From Toxorhynchites rutilus septentrionalis (lineage: Eukaryota > Arthropoda > Insecta > Diptera > Culicidae), in NCBI RefSeq assembly GCF_029784135.1, contig NC_073746.1, forward strand, positions 67,644,763-67,708,762: a DNA stretch of 64,000 nt, read 5' to 3'. The stretch's first letter is position 1; each line of letters begins with the position of its first letter. This document shows, one piece after another, positions 1 through 10,310 of this stretch. The notes under the pieces are model-generated. The model was given only the letters and a program-made list of their open reading frames with translations. It did no database searches and had not been told where the DNA came from. The position numbers were made by a program, and so were the translations under genes.

Positions 1-318
1 CTACTAACAACTACCCATTCCTTAATAAACGCTAGGGAACCTCGCTATAGAGGCGACCCTTCTGGCCTTCGGGCGGCGAATATCATACTAACATTCCTAC
101 CCATCCCATGGTGACTGTAAGGACGTGGCCGGCGTCGTTATTGACCATTTAAAGCTCGAATCACTGAAAATTGCACAACGAGAATGATTTGCTAGTCCCA
201 AGCGTCATTCTGTGTGTTCTTTGGGCAATTTGGTTGGTTCAGGTCAATCACGGAGAGCAACTACGTATTGTACAGTCTACCCAAGCTCAAGCTCAAGCTC
301 ACGCTCTTTTAGTGCGGG
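1..318 (+). repeat. Dispersed repeat with AGCTCA tail (third, diverged copy)
   Basis: This stretch matches the right part of both 752-bp units at 48.4-49.9 kb, from the CGCTAGGGAACC motif through GGCGACCCTTCTGG to a tail of repeated CAAGCT hexamers. A short-unit tail at one end suggests the 3' end of a non-LTR retrotransposon or a SINE-like element. No reverse transcriptase frame is visible and the left boundary is cut by the window edge. Class assignment is inference. Confidence 0.5.
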
Positions 319-542
319 ACTGAATGAAAAGCGCAGGCTCTGTAAACGACAGTAACACGGTTAGAATTTTTTTTAACCATTTCCCGTATACGTCACACAT
401 CAAGGGATATCACTACTCTTTTCTGAGCGTTCTGGCGCCTTATGTTATGCAATTGCACCACGAGTGTGACTCGATGTTGTACGGGAAAGGGTTAATTGGT
501 CGAGTGTAAATACATTCAGAAAGATAGTTTTAAAAAATCATA

Positions 543-615
543 CGCCCAACGTGGGGCTCGAACCCACGACCCTGAGATTAAGAGTCTCATGCTCTACCGA
601 CTGAGCTAGCCGGGC
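543..615 (-). tRNA. tRNA-Lys (CTT)
   Basis: On the minus strand the 73-nt sequence starts GCCCGGCTAGCTCAG and ends in a matching acceptor strand with discriminator G. A box, B box (GGTTCGAGCC) and a seven-base anticodon loop with CTT are present, so it decodes AAG lysine codons. There is no intron and no encoded CCA. A run of six T lies about 10 nt downstream on the minus strand, as expected for Pol III termination. All stems pair. Confidence 0.97.
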
Positions 616-828
616 AGTTACAATAATAAATTAATTGTGGTATCGTTTTTTTCGGTATCGTTTTTTTTCGTGTGTTCCTTCAAAAAGTTTCTAGTGCAAA
701 ATGAAAACTGAACATCGTTTGGCTAGGTACTGAAATTAACGGACATACAAAAAATGTTTAAAACATCATTCCAACTCTATCTAAATTGAATCAGATAATA
801 TTAGGGGATAACTAGTCAAGAAATTGGT

Positions 829-901
829 TGGAGATGCGGGGCATCGATCCCCGTACCTCTCACATGCTAAGCGAGCGCTCTACCATCTGAGCTACATCCC
901 C
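829..901 (-). tRNA. tRNA-Ala (AGC)
   Basis: On the minus strand the 73-nt sequence starts GGGGATGTAGCTCAGATGG, with discriminator A and anticodon AGC (A34 is normally edited to inosine). The B box is GGGATCGATGCCC. The G3 of the acceptor stem faces U70, the G3:U70 pair that marks alanine tRNAs for alanyl-tRNA synthetase. Unlike the other copies, no run of four T is seen within about 30 nt downstream, so termination may be inefficient. Confidence 0.96.
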
Positions 902-1778
902 TGTTAGCTATGATATTTATAACAACTGGTCAGTAGGTACATAGTGTAGCAACCGAAGCCATTCCTTTCATATACTTTGGTTGCACACAAGAAGCGTCGA
1001 TAAAGCAGCTGAAACATGTTTTTTTTTAAAGACGGTGTCGAAGCCTTGGAAAAGTCTATTTAAAAATTTTCAAATTACTCCTCAGCCTTCACTGTAAGCA
1101 CTGTATTTGCATTTCGAGCGAGCGATTTACGCGCGATTGATTCGCAGTGGTATATAAAAAATTACCTCGCCGCTAAATTAGTTACTCGTTACTAACGGCA
1201 GTAGAAGCTCAAAAATGCACAGGACAAATGTGAAGGAATGCCTCCAATTATCGTCAATTTATACCATTTACAGACTGGTGAATTGTAATGTATAGCATTT
1301 CATAGAAATCTTAGAGAATTTCAAATGCAATCAGTATATAATCATCAAAATCTGCTCGCAGCAGGGTTAGTTATTAACGTTGAAAACATTTCATGAAAAT
1401 ATGACATGTTTTCGCATTTGGAACCCTTAATCAAAGGCGTAGTCCTATAAGAAAAAAACGTTATTGATTTGGTAAACATTTCATCGACCGTGGAGATTGC
1501 ATTATGGCAGTATGTCAATGTCATGGGAATGATTGCAATCTAAGTTTAAGTTAGTTTAAAAAAATTATGGGTGGCTTATACCTAAGATATAACCGCTAGG
1601 TTGACGTAGGACTACCGTTGGCTTAATAGTCTTTTCAGTGTATTGATTAAATTATTGATTCACCTAGTGACAAACAATTTCAGAATTCAATTGCGAGCAT
1701 ATTCCATTTTAGGTCAATTCATGCATTGTGATAAATTACGTTCTTCGTTGCAAGCCTGACGTATGACATGATGCAAAA
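902..1778. other. Spacer between tRNA genes, no gene seen
   Basis: No supported coding region. A TATATAAA motif at about 1151 followed some 25 bases later by an initiator-like stretch resembles a Pol II core promoter, but the only downstream ATG frame is very short. Otherwise AT-rich, with no repeat recognised. Confidence 0.4.
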
Positions 1779-2106
1779 ATGTATGCGGGTACGAACGTAT
1801 CCGCACCTTGCATATATTTGCAATGCCGTTTTCCCCAGACTCCTTGGTTTAGAAATCTGTGTTGGGGAAACTCATTTCGGTCTGCAGAAATGCATGCGAA
1901 TGCAAAAAAGAACCCGTACCGTGTATCTATTTTGAAACGCCGATTTCCCCAGGCTCATTAATTTTGAAAACTGTGTTAAGGAAACACATTCGTTCAGCCT
2001 AAATGCATGCGAGTACAAAAGTACCCGCACCTTGCATCTATTTTGCAACGTCGATTTCCCCAGGCTCATTGGATTTGAAATCTGTGTTACGGAAACACAC
2101 AGATTC
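1779..2106 (+). repeat. 113-bp tandem repeat, three diverged units
   Basis: Three consecutive units share the blocks GCATGCGA, CCGCACCTTGCAT and TTTCCCCAGGCTCATT, then a TGTGTTxxGGAAAC block. Spacing between equivalent blocks is 112-113 bases. Open frames across the array on both strands are by-products of the repeat. A single related block (GTGTTAGGGAAACA, then GGTCTGCA) lies beside the right-hand tRNA cluster near 62,960. Confidence 0.75.
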
Positions 2107-2415
2107 CAGCGATCGTACATCAATCGCTGCGCAATCAAGACTGAGTGGATTTCCGAGCGGGCATTCGTTTATATACAGATTTATGTGATTTTAATAGCCT
2201 GTTTTCGAAGCAATGTTTAAGCTGTCGAAACAAGTTTTCGGGTTAATAATTACCAATCATATAACTCTTATATTTTTTGAATGAACTGATTATCATACCA
2301 CTCCAAAAGAGGCAAAGAGGTATTAACGTTCAAAACCTTGGGTAACGCTCTTGTTTTCGAAACTTTGAACTTACAACCCGGTACAGAAATGAAAGACCTG
2401 AGTCAAAAGATATCG
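2107..2415. other. tRNA spacer, nothing recognised
   Basis: AT-rich DNA directly downstream (minus sense) of the next tRNA gene. No open frame, repeat or regulatory motif could be supported. Confidence 0.4.
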
Positions 2416-2488
2416 CGCCCAACGTGGGGCTCGAACCCACGACCCTGAGATTAAGAGTCTTATGCTCTACCGACTGAGCTAGCCGGGC
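2416..2488 (-). tRNA. tRNA-Lys (CTT), variant with anticodon-stem mismatch
   Basis: Identical to the other tRNA-Lys copies except for one base at 2461, which changes G28 to A28. In the cloverleaf, A28 faces C42, giving an A.C mismatch in the second pair of the anticodon stem. A and B boxes, the CTT loop and the acceptor stem are intact, and a TTTT run lies downstream. It may be a functional sequence variant or the start of decay. Confidence 0.9.
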
Positions 2489-2689
2489 AGTTATTAAAAA
2501 TTGTGTTTCACAAAATCAATGCAAATAGCAAACGCCGAGCCACGAACCCCAAAAGAATCAAACTTCGTTTTTAACTAGGATTACATTTAACACTTTTTTG
2601 ACCCCTAGCCTATTATTCGGCTTTTCGATTGCGAACGCTTCCGCTAGCCAATTAATAGCCTTTTCGATTCATAGTATAAGTGTAATAAA

Positions 2690-2912
2690 TCCCCCTGATT
2701 CCACGCGGCGAGTGACGTGAGATAACACAGTTTCTCGCTTCATTGAGGAAGCTACCTTACTTTTCAACTTCTTTTTGATACCCGAGTCGATAATATGTGA
2801 GGACACGACTTCAAATCCCACCTAGTGACAAACTATAGCCACGCCATTCGCCTACGAGAATGCAGCTTGACTTGAGCTATCTCACCTCATTCGCCGCGCG
2901 GAATAAAGGGGA
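2690..2912. mobile_element. MITE, 223 bp, copy 1
   Basis: Inverted ends of about 35 bases: TCCCCCTGATTCCACGCGGC on the left and the complement of GCCGCGCGGAATAAAGGGGA on the right, both followed inward by GTGACGTGAGAT-like sequence. No coding capacity. A second copy of almost the same length lies at 20,314-20,534, so this is a mobile family and not a chance palindrome. The superfamily is not clear from the ends. Confidence 0.8.
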
Positions 2913-3672
2913 ATATATCTTCTTTTAAAACAAAAGTAATGAGCGGAACACGATATGTAACGAAAAATTAGTTAGTACCGGGAGGCGATGAAGTTTTTAC
3001 AGGAAGGTATAAGAAAATGAAGAGATGAAAGATTTCAAACGCTTATAACTCGGGCATTTATTGATAGATCGCAAAAATGTTTGCATCAATCGGTTGGAAA
3101 TATTTGCATGCATCTATCACGATAAACAAAACTATTTTTAAAATAAACTATAATTGAAAAACCACTAGCATTATCCGAATCCTGCTTGGTCCCATTTGTA
3201 CTCATCAAAGATTTTTTTGGATGTATATAGCCACATTGGAAAAAAAGCTGTTAAATATAAAAGGGAGTCTTTTCTGGTTTGCTTTTGTGTTTTATACATT
3301 ATGTGGTTGTTTGGAAAGTTTATTCAGTTATATCCAGAAACTAGCATTCTCAGGAAAAAATTGCGATATATGGCCGGCTTGTGTATTGTCCTCGCAAGAA
3401 TGAGTTTTGAATCAACCATCTTTAATTGCTTCTGCAAAACCATGCAAACCATTGGCCCTTCCAGGGCCACCAAACCTTACATCGGCTCTTCAGATACTGG
3501 AATTGAGATGCGTCCTAGAAAAATATACAAAAAGATAAACGAACTTATTGGAAAAAAATAATCCATATTTCATCGAAGGTATGCATCGTGAAATTAAACA
3601 GGTTGAATATTCGTTCATGCGACATAATTTTTGATTTCACAGAAATGAAAACAATTTTCAAAAAAGGATCAT
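2913..3672. other. tRNA spacer with unrecognised 121-codon frame
   Basis: A frame at 3196-3561 (+) is open for 121 codons. Its product resembles nothing I recognise, and its composition suits random AT-rich sequence. At 3454-3468 there is a GGCCCT-TCC-AGGGCC hairpin followed by ACCA, which resembles the 3' stem-loop of replication-dependent histone mRNAs, but no histone reading frame is visible upstream. Confidence 0.35.
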
Positions 3673-3745
3673 TGGAGATGCGGGGCATCGATCCCCGTAC
3701 CTCTCACATGCTAAGCGAGCGCTCTACCATCTGAGCTACATCCCC
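3673..3745 (-). tRNA. tRNA-Ala (AGC)
   Basis: The 73-nt minus-strand sequence is identical to the copy at 829-901: anticodon AGC, discriminator A, G3:U70 pair. A run of six T begins about 5 nt downstream, a strong Pol III terminator. Confidence 0.97.
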
Positions 3746-4101
3746 TAATGGTAGTGACAACAATACGAACCGCTGACTCTGTTCATAATTGATAATTATG
3801 TAACTCAGTAATACTGAATAAACACAATAAACATTGGCAGTTACCGGAACTGCCATTACGCAAAAAATTAAGTACGGATGGTAGTAAATTTTCAATATTT
3901 TGTAATTTGTACGTTTTCCGTAAGATTGTTTTGACATGCTCAATTAGAAACATATCTTATAATATAGTGTTCCCTGTCATGTGAACTCTTTGTCAAAAGT
4001 TTACACGATTTATCCTAGAAATTATGAATTAATTTAAGTGTTGTCATCCAGAACAGTTCACAGATATTCGATGGGATTCGGATCTCGAGAGACTGCGTCG
4101 A

Positions 4102-4102
4102 C

Positions 4103-4193
<91 letters not shown>
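4102..4193. repeat. (AC)n(AT)n microsatellite
   Basis: About 12 bases of AC dinucleotides run directly into about 80 bases of pure AT dinucleotides. Frames through it encode only alternating Tyr-Ile and are not genes. Confidence 0.95.
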
Positions 4194-4197
<4 letters not shown>

Positions 4198-6714
4198 CTT
4201 TTCAGACTGGAAATACCTATCACAACTAGCAATATTTTCGGGAAAATTATAACCCAAAGCATAAAGAGTATTATCCACCAGATAAATTGTTCGCATATTA
4301 ATTGATTGAAATCAAATCATATCCTGAAGACTAGTGAACAGCTACGAAGCTAGTACATAATGCTTTACAGTGCTGCTGAACATGAATCGAGAAGCCGGTG
4401 ATTTTGAAATTACAAATTCCGGTCAATCCATAATCATACATTGCTTTTATTACAACTAAAAAGTCTGTGGGTGTTCTCTGTTGAAAGATAGTTGCACTCA
4501 ACACAAAACCTGGTGAAAAATTGAGACTTGCCTAATGATACGATCTGATAGTTGTACTCTGCATTATATGAAACCACTTTCTGGTATTACACTTTCTGGC
4601 CGCGCGAAAAGCATAAAAACTACAATTTAATAACGGACCAATAAAGTTGCATTTGCACCCAATAATTACGGCTCGCGTGCCACACTAATGACACGCTACT
4701 GTTAATTATACCCTGCAGAGAACGAAATATTTCGAACAAAAAAAAAAGCTTCCCCGGAGTTTTCAAGTTCAACGTTTATCTCCCTCTACCTTGCAACAGT
4801 TGGTGATTATGGAACATGTTTTTTTTTCTTTTCGATAGCGAACCATGTCGATGAACTCGCAATATTCAAATCCACACACCGCTGCAGACTCCACTCGAAA
4901 ACGCCGCGCAAACAAACAAAAAAAAAAGGGATGACTCGAATCCAAACATTTATCATCCGTTCGCAGTGCTACGATTCTTATCCCGTGTAAATAATCTGCG
5001 CCGAGATAAAAACCGATCGCATTAACACTCCCAACGGGGGATCACCATAATCATTCTGTGATGAAAATGTGATGCGAAAGAACTATTCTGATGCTCATCA
5101 CCGAGCGCGCCATCCATCGTCATCATCAGCATAATGCCCCGGGAGTCAGTCGGGCGTTGGCATGTCATCACTCTCAGCACGAGCAAGGACTATAATCCCA
5201 CTGTCCGAATTGCCGCTGCCGCTGCTGACTGGATGGCTTTATTCGATTCGAGGACTTTCATTCGGTCCATCTTCCCGGGGGTTGATGGTAGAGATGAGAG
5301 TTTGTTATTTTTTTCCCACCGGCAACGATTGTGGCGGGTTTCAGTTCGAAAGCCAAGAAATGTCAACTGTTGAATAGAGTTGACTCTCCTGCGTTTTGCT
5401 GCGACAGACGGGGGTGAAAAAGTGGGGCGAATGCTTTGGGTGATAAATTGTTTGCTTTGCGAGAGGGAGGAGAGAGTTTACAATCCCAGCCACTGATGAC
5501 GCCATTGCCGTCCGTCTCCGGTTCATTGTGACGAAACCGACGCCCTAGATCCGAACGTTGTCATTGCGGAGCTGATTGTCCTAGTCATCCCGCGTGCGCG
5601 CGGCAGCTTTGTCCGGAGTGACAATACGATTATTGTGTGGGATGTAGAATGGTAACTTGAAGTATCCTTACTTCTGAGTGTGATATCGGGGATGTTTGTC
5701 GTTTTGGCTGAGGTTGTTCGAGAATGACTAGGTGAAAATTGAAGAATGTTTTCATAAAAAAATCACCTTTTGCACATTTGGAAGATGTTTGGAAATTATA
5801 CGGAATTTCGGTGTCAAAAAACCGTCGTGACATTTTTTTAGAAAAAGCGTAATTAATTTTAGTAACAGAACATCGAAAAATGTTATTGGTTTCAATTAGT
5901 TTTGAAAATTAGTATAATGAAGTGAAACAAACTACATTCAAGTTTTGGAATAATTTTCAACGTTATTAATATGACAAGAAAGAAGCAAGAAAAATATGAA
6001 CATGAAAAATCGTGATTTTATGTGGTTTCCATCACATGTACCAAATTAAAAAAAAAACCAGAATGTCGCGTTGAAAATTGAAAATTTGCTGTTATTTCGA
6101 TTGTTTGGCGTGGAAATAATGAATGGATCGGGATTCTTCCTACTCTTACAATCCGTTTCATGATTATCCAATTTATATAACAAACGTTTTTTTCAGGGCA
6201 ACAATTTGGATTAAAAGTTAAATGCACGAATTTCTGAACATTTAAACAATCTCAATTCAAAAGAAATTGTCCCCAACAATCACAGTCCTACGTCAAGCTC
6301 CCGTCCATGCATATATACACAGACCCCTCTCTTTTTTTTTGGAATCGCTGGAAATTGCTCATTTGAGTGGTTACTACTCTTCTCCCGTAAAGAATTGCAA
6401 TGATTTTGATTTCGATAAAGCAGCTGCCACAGTATCCTATCGCTATCGATTGCGTCAAAAACTAAAACGTTGAACCTGACTCGTGGTGCACTTCCATTTG
6501 ATAAGGCGCTTGGATGTTCAGCAAAGTAGTGAAATAGATCGATGCTCAACCTTCCGTAGCGTATGAATTTGGCTCCCTTTTTGGTAATTAAGTCGAAGGT
6601 TTAGGGCTTAATCAGAAGTGGCAGTTTAGAAAATATATTGATGGCCACCAGGTAGGAATCCTAGGATCCTACGGTTAACGGCAGCAAATTATCTAGTCTC
6701 TCTATGTTCTTCAG
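4194..6714. other. Intergenic, apparently single-copy DNA
   Basis: No gene, RNA or mobile element could be supported. The 4.6-5.6 kb part is richer in GC and CpG than its surroundings, unlike the repeat-rich AT DNA elsewhere, and could hold regulatory sequence, but no specific motif justifies a call. Confidence 0.4.
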
Positions 6715-9700
6715 ATTTTACAGATTCTAGAGGTTCTCTAGATTCTCTAGATTCTCTAAATTCTCTAGATTTTGTATTACATAGATTCTATAGATTCACT
6801 AGATTTCACAGATTTTATAGATTCTATAGATTCTCTATATTCTATAGATTTTATATATTTTATAGATACTCCTGATACTCTATATTTCTAGGTTCTCTAG
6901 ATTCTGAAGTTTCTATAAATTTTATAGATTCTATAGATTCTATACATTCTCTAGATTTTCTAGATTCCATATTTTTTTCTTGATTATCTTCTTCTTCTTG
7001 TATGGCGTTAACGTTCCCTGTGGAACTTTTGCCGTCTCAACATATGCATTAACTAGCGTCATTCATTAATACTTAGTTGAGATTTCTTAAGCCAAATAAC
7101 ACGCCTTGAATGTATTCCGAGGGGCAAGCTCTAGAATACGCGTGACCACAGTGCAAGTCTGAGGAAATTTCTTTGACGAAAAATCCTCCGGCCAGAACGG
7201 GAATCGAACCCGCACACCCGGCATGATAATGTGAGACGCTAACCACTCGGCCACGGGTGCACCCTTCTTGATTATCTAGATTCTATGAACTCTATAGATT
7301 CTATAGATTTTCTAGATTCTCTAGATTCTATAAATTCTCCTGATTCTCTAGATTATCTAGATTCTATGGACTCTATAGATTCTCTAGATTCTCCAAATTC
7401 TATAGATTCTAATGATCTCTCAACAGAATCTATATAGATTCTATAGATGCTGTAGATTTAATAGATTCTCCTGACTCTCTTGATTCTGTAAATTCTACAG
7501 ATTCTATAGATTCTAGAGGTCTTGTAGATTCTGTAGGTCTCACAAATTCTATAGATTTTATAAATTTTTTCGATTCTATAGATTACTCTAGATGTTCTAA
7601 ATTTTCTAGATTCTCTAGATTGTCTAGATCCTATAGACTCCAAGATTCTCTAGAATCTATAGATCATATAGATTCTATTGATTTTATACATTTTATAGAT
7701 GCTCCTGATTCTCTAGGTTTCTATAGATTTTATAGATTCTATAGGTTATATACATCCTCTAGATTTTCTAGATTCTATGTATTTTTCTAGATTATCTAGA
7801 TTCTATATATTTCTAAGTTTCTATAGGTTTTATAGATTCTATATTTTCTATAGATTCTATTGATTCTCTAGATTCTATAGATTCTATAAATTCTATAGAT
7901 TCTATAGATTCTCCCAATTCTCTTGATTCTCTAAATTCTACAGATTCTATACATTCCGTAGATTTTTTATATTCTCCTGAATCTCTTGAATCCCTATATT
8001 CTACAGATTTTGTAGAACCTATAGATTCTATAGATTCTAGCGGTTCTCTAGATTCTCCTGCACATCTAGATTCTCTAGAATCTATAGATCTCACAGATTC
8101 TATAGATTCTATAAATTCTATAAATTCTATGGATTCCTTTAAATTCTCTTAATTCACTAATGTCTAGATTCTACAAACTCCATGGATTTTCTAGATTTTC
8201 TAGATTTTACAGATTCTATAGATTTTATAGATTCTATATATTCTTTAGATTATCTAGATTCTATGGACTCTATAGATTCTATAGATTCTCTAGATTCTCT
8301 TAATTCTATAGATTCTATAGATTGTATAGATTCTATAGATTGTATAGATTCTCCCAATTCTCTTGATTCTCTAAATTTTACAGATTCTATAGATTCTAGC
8401 GGTTCTCTAGATTCTCCTGCATATCTAGATTCTCTAGATTCTATAGATCTTGCAGATTCTATAGATTCTATAGATTCCTCTAGATTCTCTATGTTCTCTA
8501 GATTGTCTAGATTCCACAGACTCCATAGATTCTATAGATTCTCTAGATTTTAAGGATTCTATAGATTCCATAGATTCTATAGATTCTCTGAATCCTCTAG
8601 ATTCTCTGAATTCTCTAGATTCTCTAGATTCTCTAAATTCAATAGATTCTCTAGATTTCACAGATAGAATCTATAGAATCGATAGAATCTATAGATTCTA
8701 TAGATTCTATAGATTCCATGGATTCTCCAGATTCTATAAATTCTATAGATTTTATAGATTATCCCAACTCTCTTGATTCTCTAAATTCTACAGATTCTAT
8801 AGATACTATAGATTTTATATATTCTCCTGAATATTTCGATTCCCTATATTCTACATATTTTGTAGAATCTGTAGTTTCTATAGATTCTAGCGGTTTTCTG
8901 GATTCTCCTACATATCTAAAATCTCTAGATTCATAGATCTCACAGATTCTATAGATTATTCAAATTCTATAGATTTTATACATTTTATAGATTCTCTAAA
9001 TTATCTAGATTCTATGGAATCTATAGATTCTATAGATTTTCTAGATTCTCTGAATTCTATACGTGCTATCGATTTTCTAGATTCTATAGATTCTGAGATT
9101 TCTATAAATTTTATAGATTTTATAGATTCTCTAGATTCCACAGATTCTATAGATTCTATAGATTCTATTAATTCTCCAGATTCCATAGATTCTATAGATT
9201 CTACCAATTATCTTGATTCTCTAAATTCTACAGATTCTAAAGATTCTATAGATTTTCTAGATTCTATAGATTCTAAAGTTTCTATAAATCTTTTAGATTC
9301 TATAGAATCTCTAGATTCCAAAGATTCTATAGATTCTATAGATTTTATAGATTTTATAGATTCTCCCAATTCTCTTGATTCTCTAAATTCTACAGATTCT
9401 ATAGATTCTATAGATTCTTTAGGTTCTCCAGATTCTCTCAGTTCTATAGATTCTATAGTTTATATAGATTCTTTAGATTTTCTAGATTCTTTAGATTCTA
9501 TAGATTCTATAGATTCTTCAGATTCTATAGATCCTATAGGTTCTATTGATTTTATACATTTTATAGATTCTCGTGATCCTCTAGATTCTAAAGTTTCTAT
9601 AGATTTTATAGATTCTATATTTTTTCTTGATTGTCTAGATTCTATAGACTCAATAGATTCTCTAGTTTATCCAGATTCTCCAGACTCTATAGATTCTGAA

Positions 9701-9850
9701 GTTTTTTAGATAGATTTTATTAATTGTATAGATTCTATAGATTCTAGAGATTTTTCTAGATTCTCTAGGTTTCATAGGTTCTGTACATTCTGTAGATTTC
9801 TCAGACTCTTCTCTGTAAATTTTGTAAATTCTCTAGATACTCTAGATTCT
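6715..9850. repeat. Degenerate 9-bp satellite (TAGATTCTA family)
   Basis: About 3.1 kb of imperfect repeats of TAGATTCTA, with variants TAGATTCTC and TAGATTTTA. The unit is three codons long, so long frames stay open on both strands (for example 9014-9709 +, rich in Ser-Ile-Asp). These are repeat artefacts without start context or recognisable domains. A SINE interrupts the array at 6990-7264, and a small outlier of the same satellite lies at 10,235-10,310. Confidence 0.92.
6977..7277 (-). mobile_element. tRNA-derived SINE with 13-bp target duplication
   Basis: The element spans 6990-7264 on the minus strand and is flanked by exact copies of TTCTTGATTATCT (6977-6989 and 7265-7277). Its 5' head is tRNA-like: GCACCCGTGGCCGAGTGG contains the A box and GGGTTCGATTCCCG the B box. 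A tRNA-unrelated body follows and it ends in an AAGAAGAAG tail. These are the hallmarks of a Pol III SINE mobilised by a LINE. I cannot fix the family name. Confidence 0.92.
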
Positions 9851-10230
9851 CCGTGTGAAAGCCATGCTGGATGATGGTAGAAGGGCGAGTGTTCCACTTG
9901 GGCACTTGTGGAAAAACACTAGCATACTTTCGTGTCCTTGAAAGGAAGAATCGGTTCCACAAGCACGTCAAGAGAAACACCTCGATCACTAGTGAACTGT
10001 AACAACCGTAATATAATTAAACAAAAGGATAATATCATATTATTAGTATGTACGCACTTTCTCTATATACACAGAGTTTCCTTCTCTTCCTCTCCCATTG
10101 CATTGGCTGGTGGTGATGTCGAACAAGCGGGGCATGCGTTTCTGCATGGTTTGCGTCACATTTCCAAAACTTTCCGCTTAGCAAGGAAAGCAGACATGTC
10201 AGGACATGTACTTGCGAACACTCCGGATTT
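9851..10230. other. Non-satellite DNA splitting the 9-bp satellite from a remnant
   Basis: Unrelated sequence lies between the main satellite and a short outlier at 10,235-10,310. No target duplication or terminal repeat was found to prove it is an insertion. No convincing gene. Confidence 0.35.
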
Positions 10231-10234
10231 TAAA

Positions 10235-10310
10235 ATTGTATATATTCTATATATTCTATATATATATATTCGAGATTCTCTAGATTTTCTAGGTTTTCTA
10301 GATTCGAAAA
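10235..10310. repeat. Satellite remnant
   Basis: TATATTC and TAGATTTTCTAGG repeats of the same type as the satellite ending near 9850. Confidence 0.7.

Noticed and set aside
7188..7260. Possible genuine tRNA gene
   Set aside because: The tRNA-like head continues into a SINE body with an AAG tail and 13-bp target duplication, so it is a SINE.
8182..9709. Ser/Ile/Asp-rich frames up to 231 codons
   Set aside because: Translation of the degenerate 9-bp satellite, with equivalent frames on the opposite strand.
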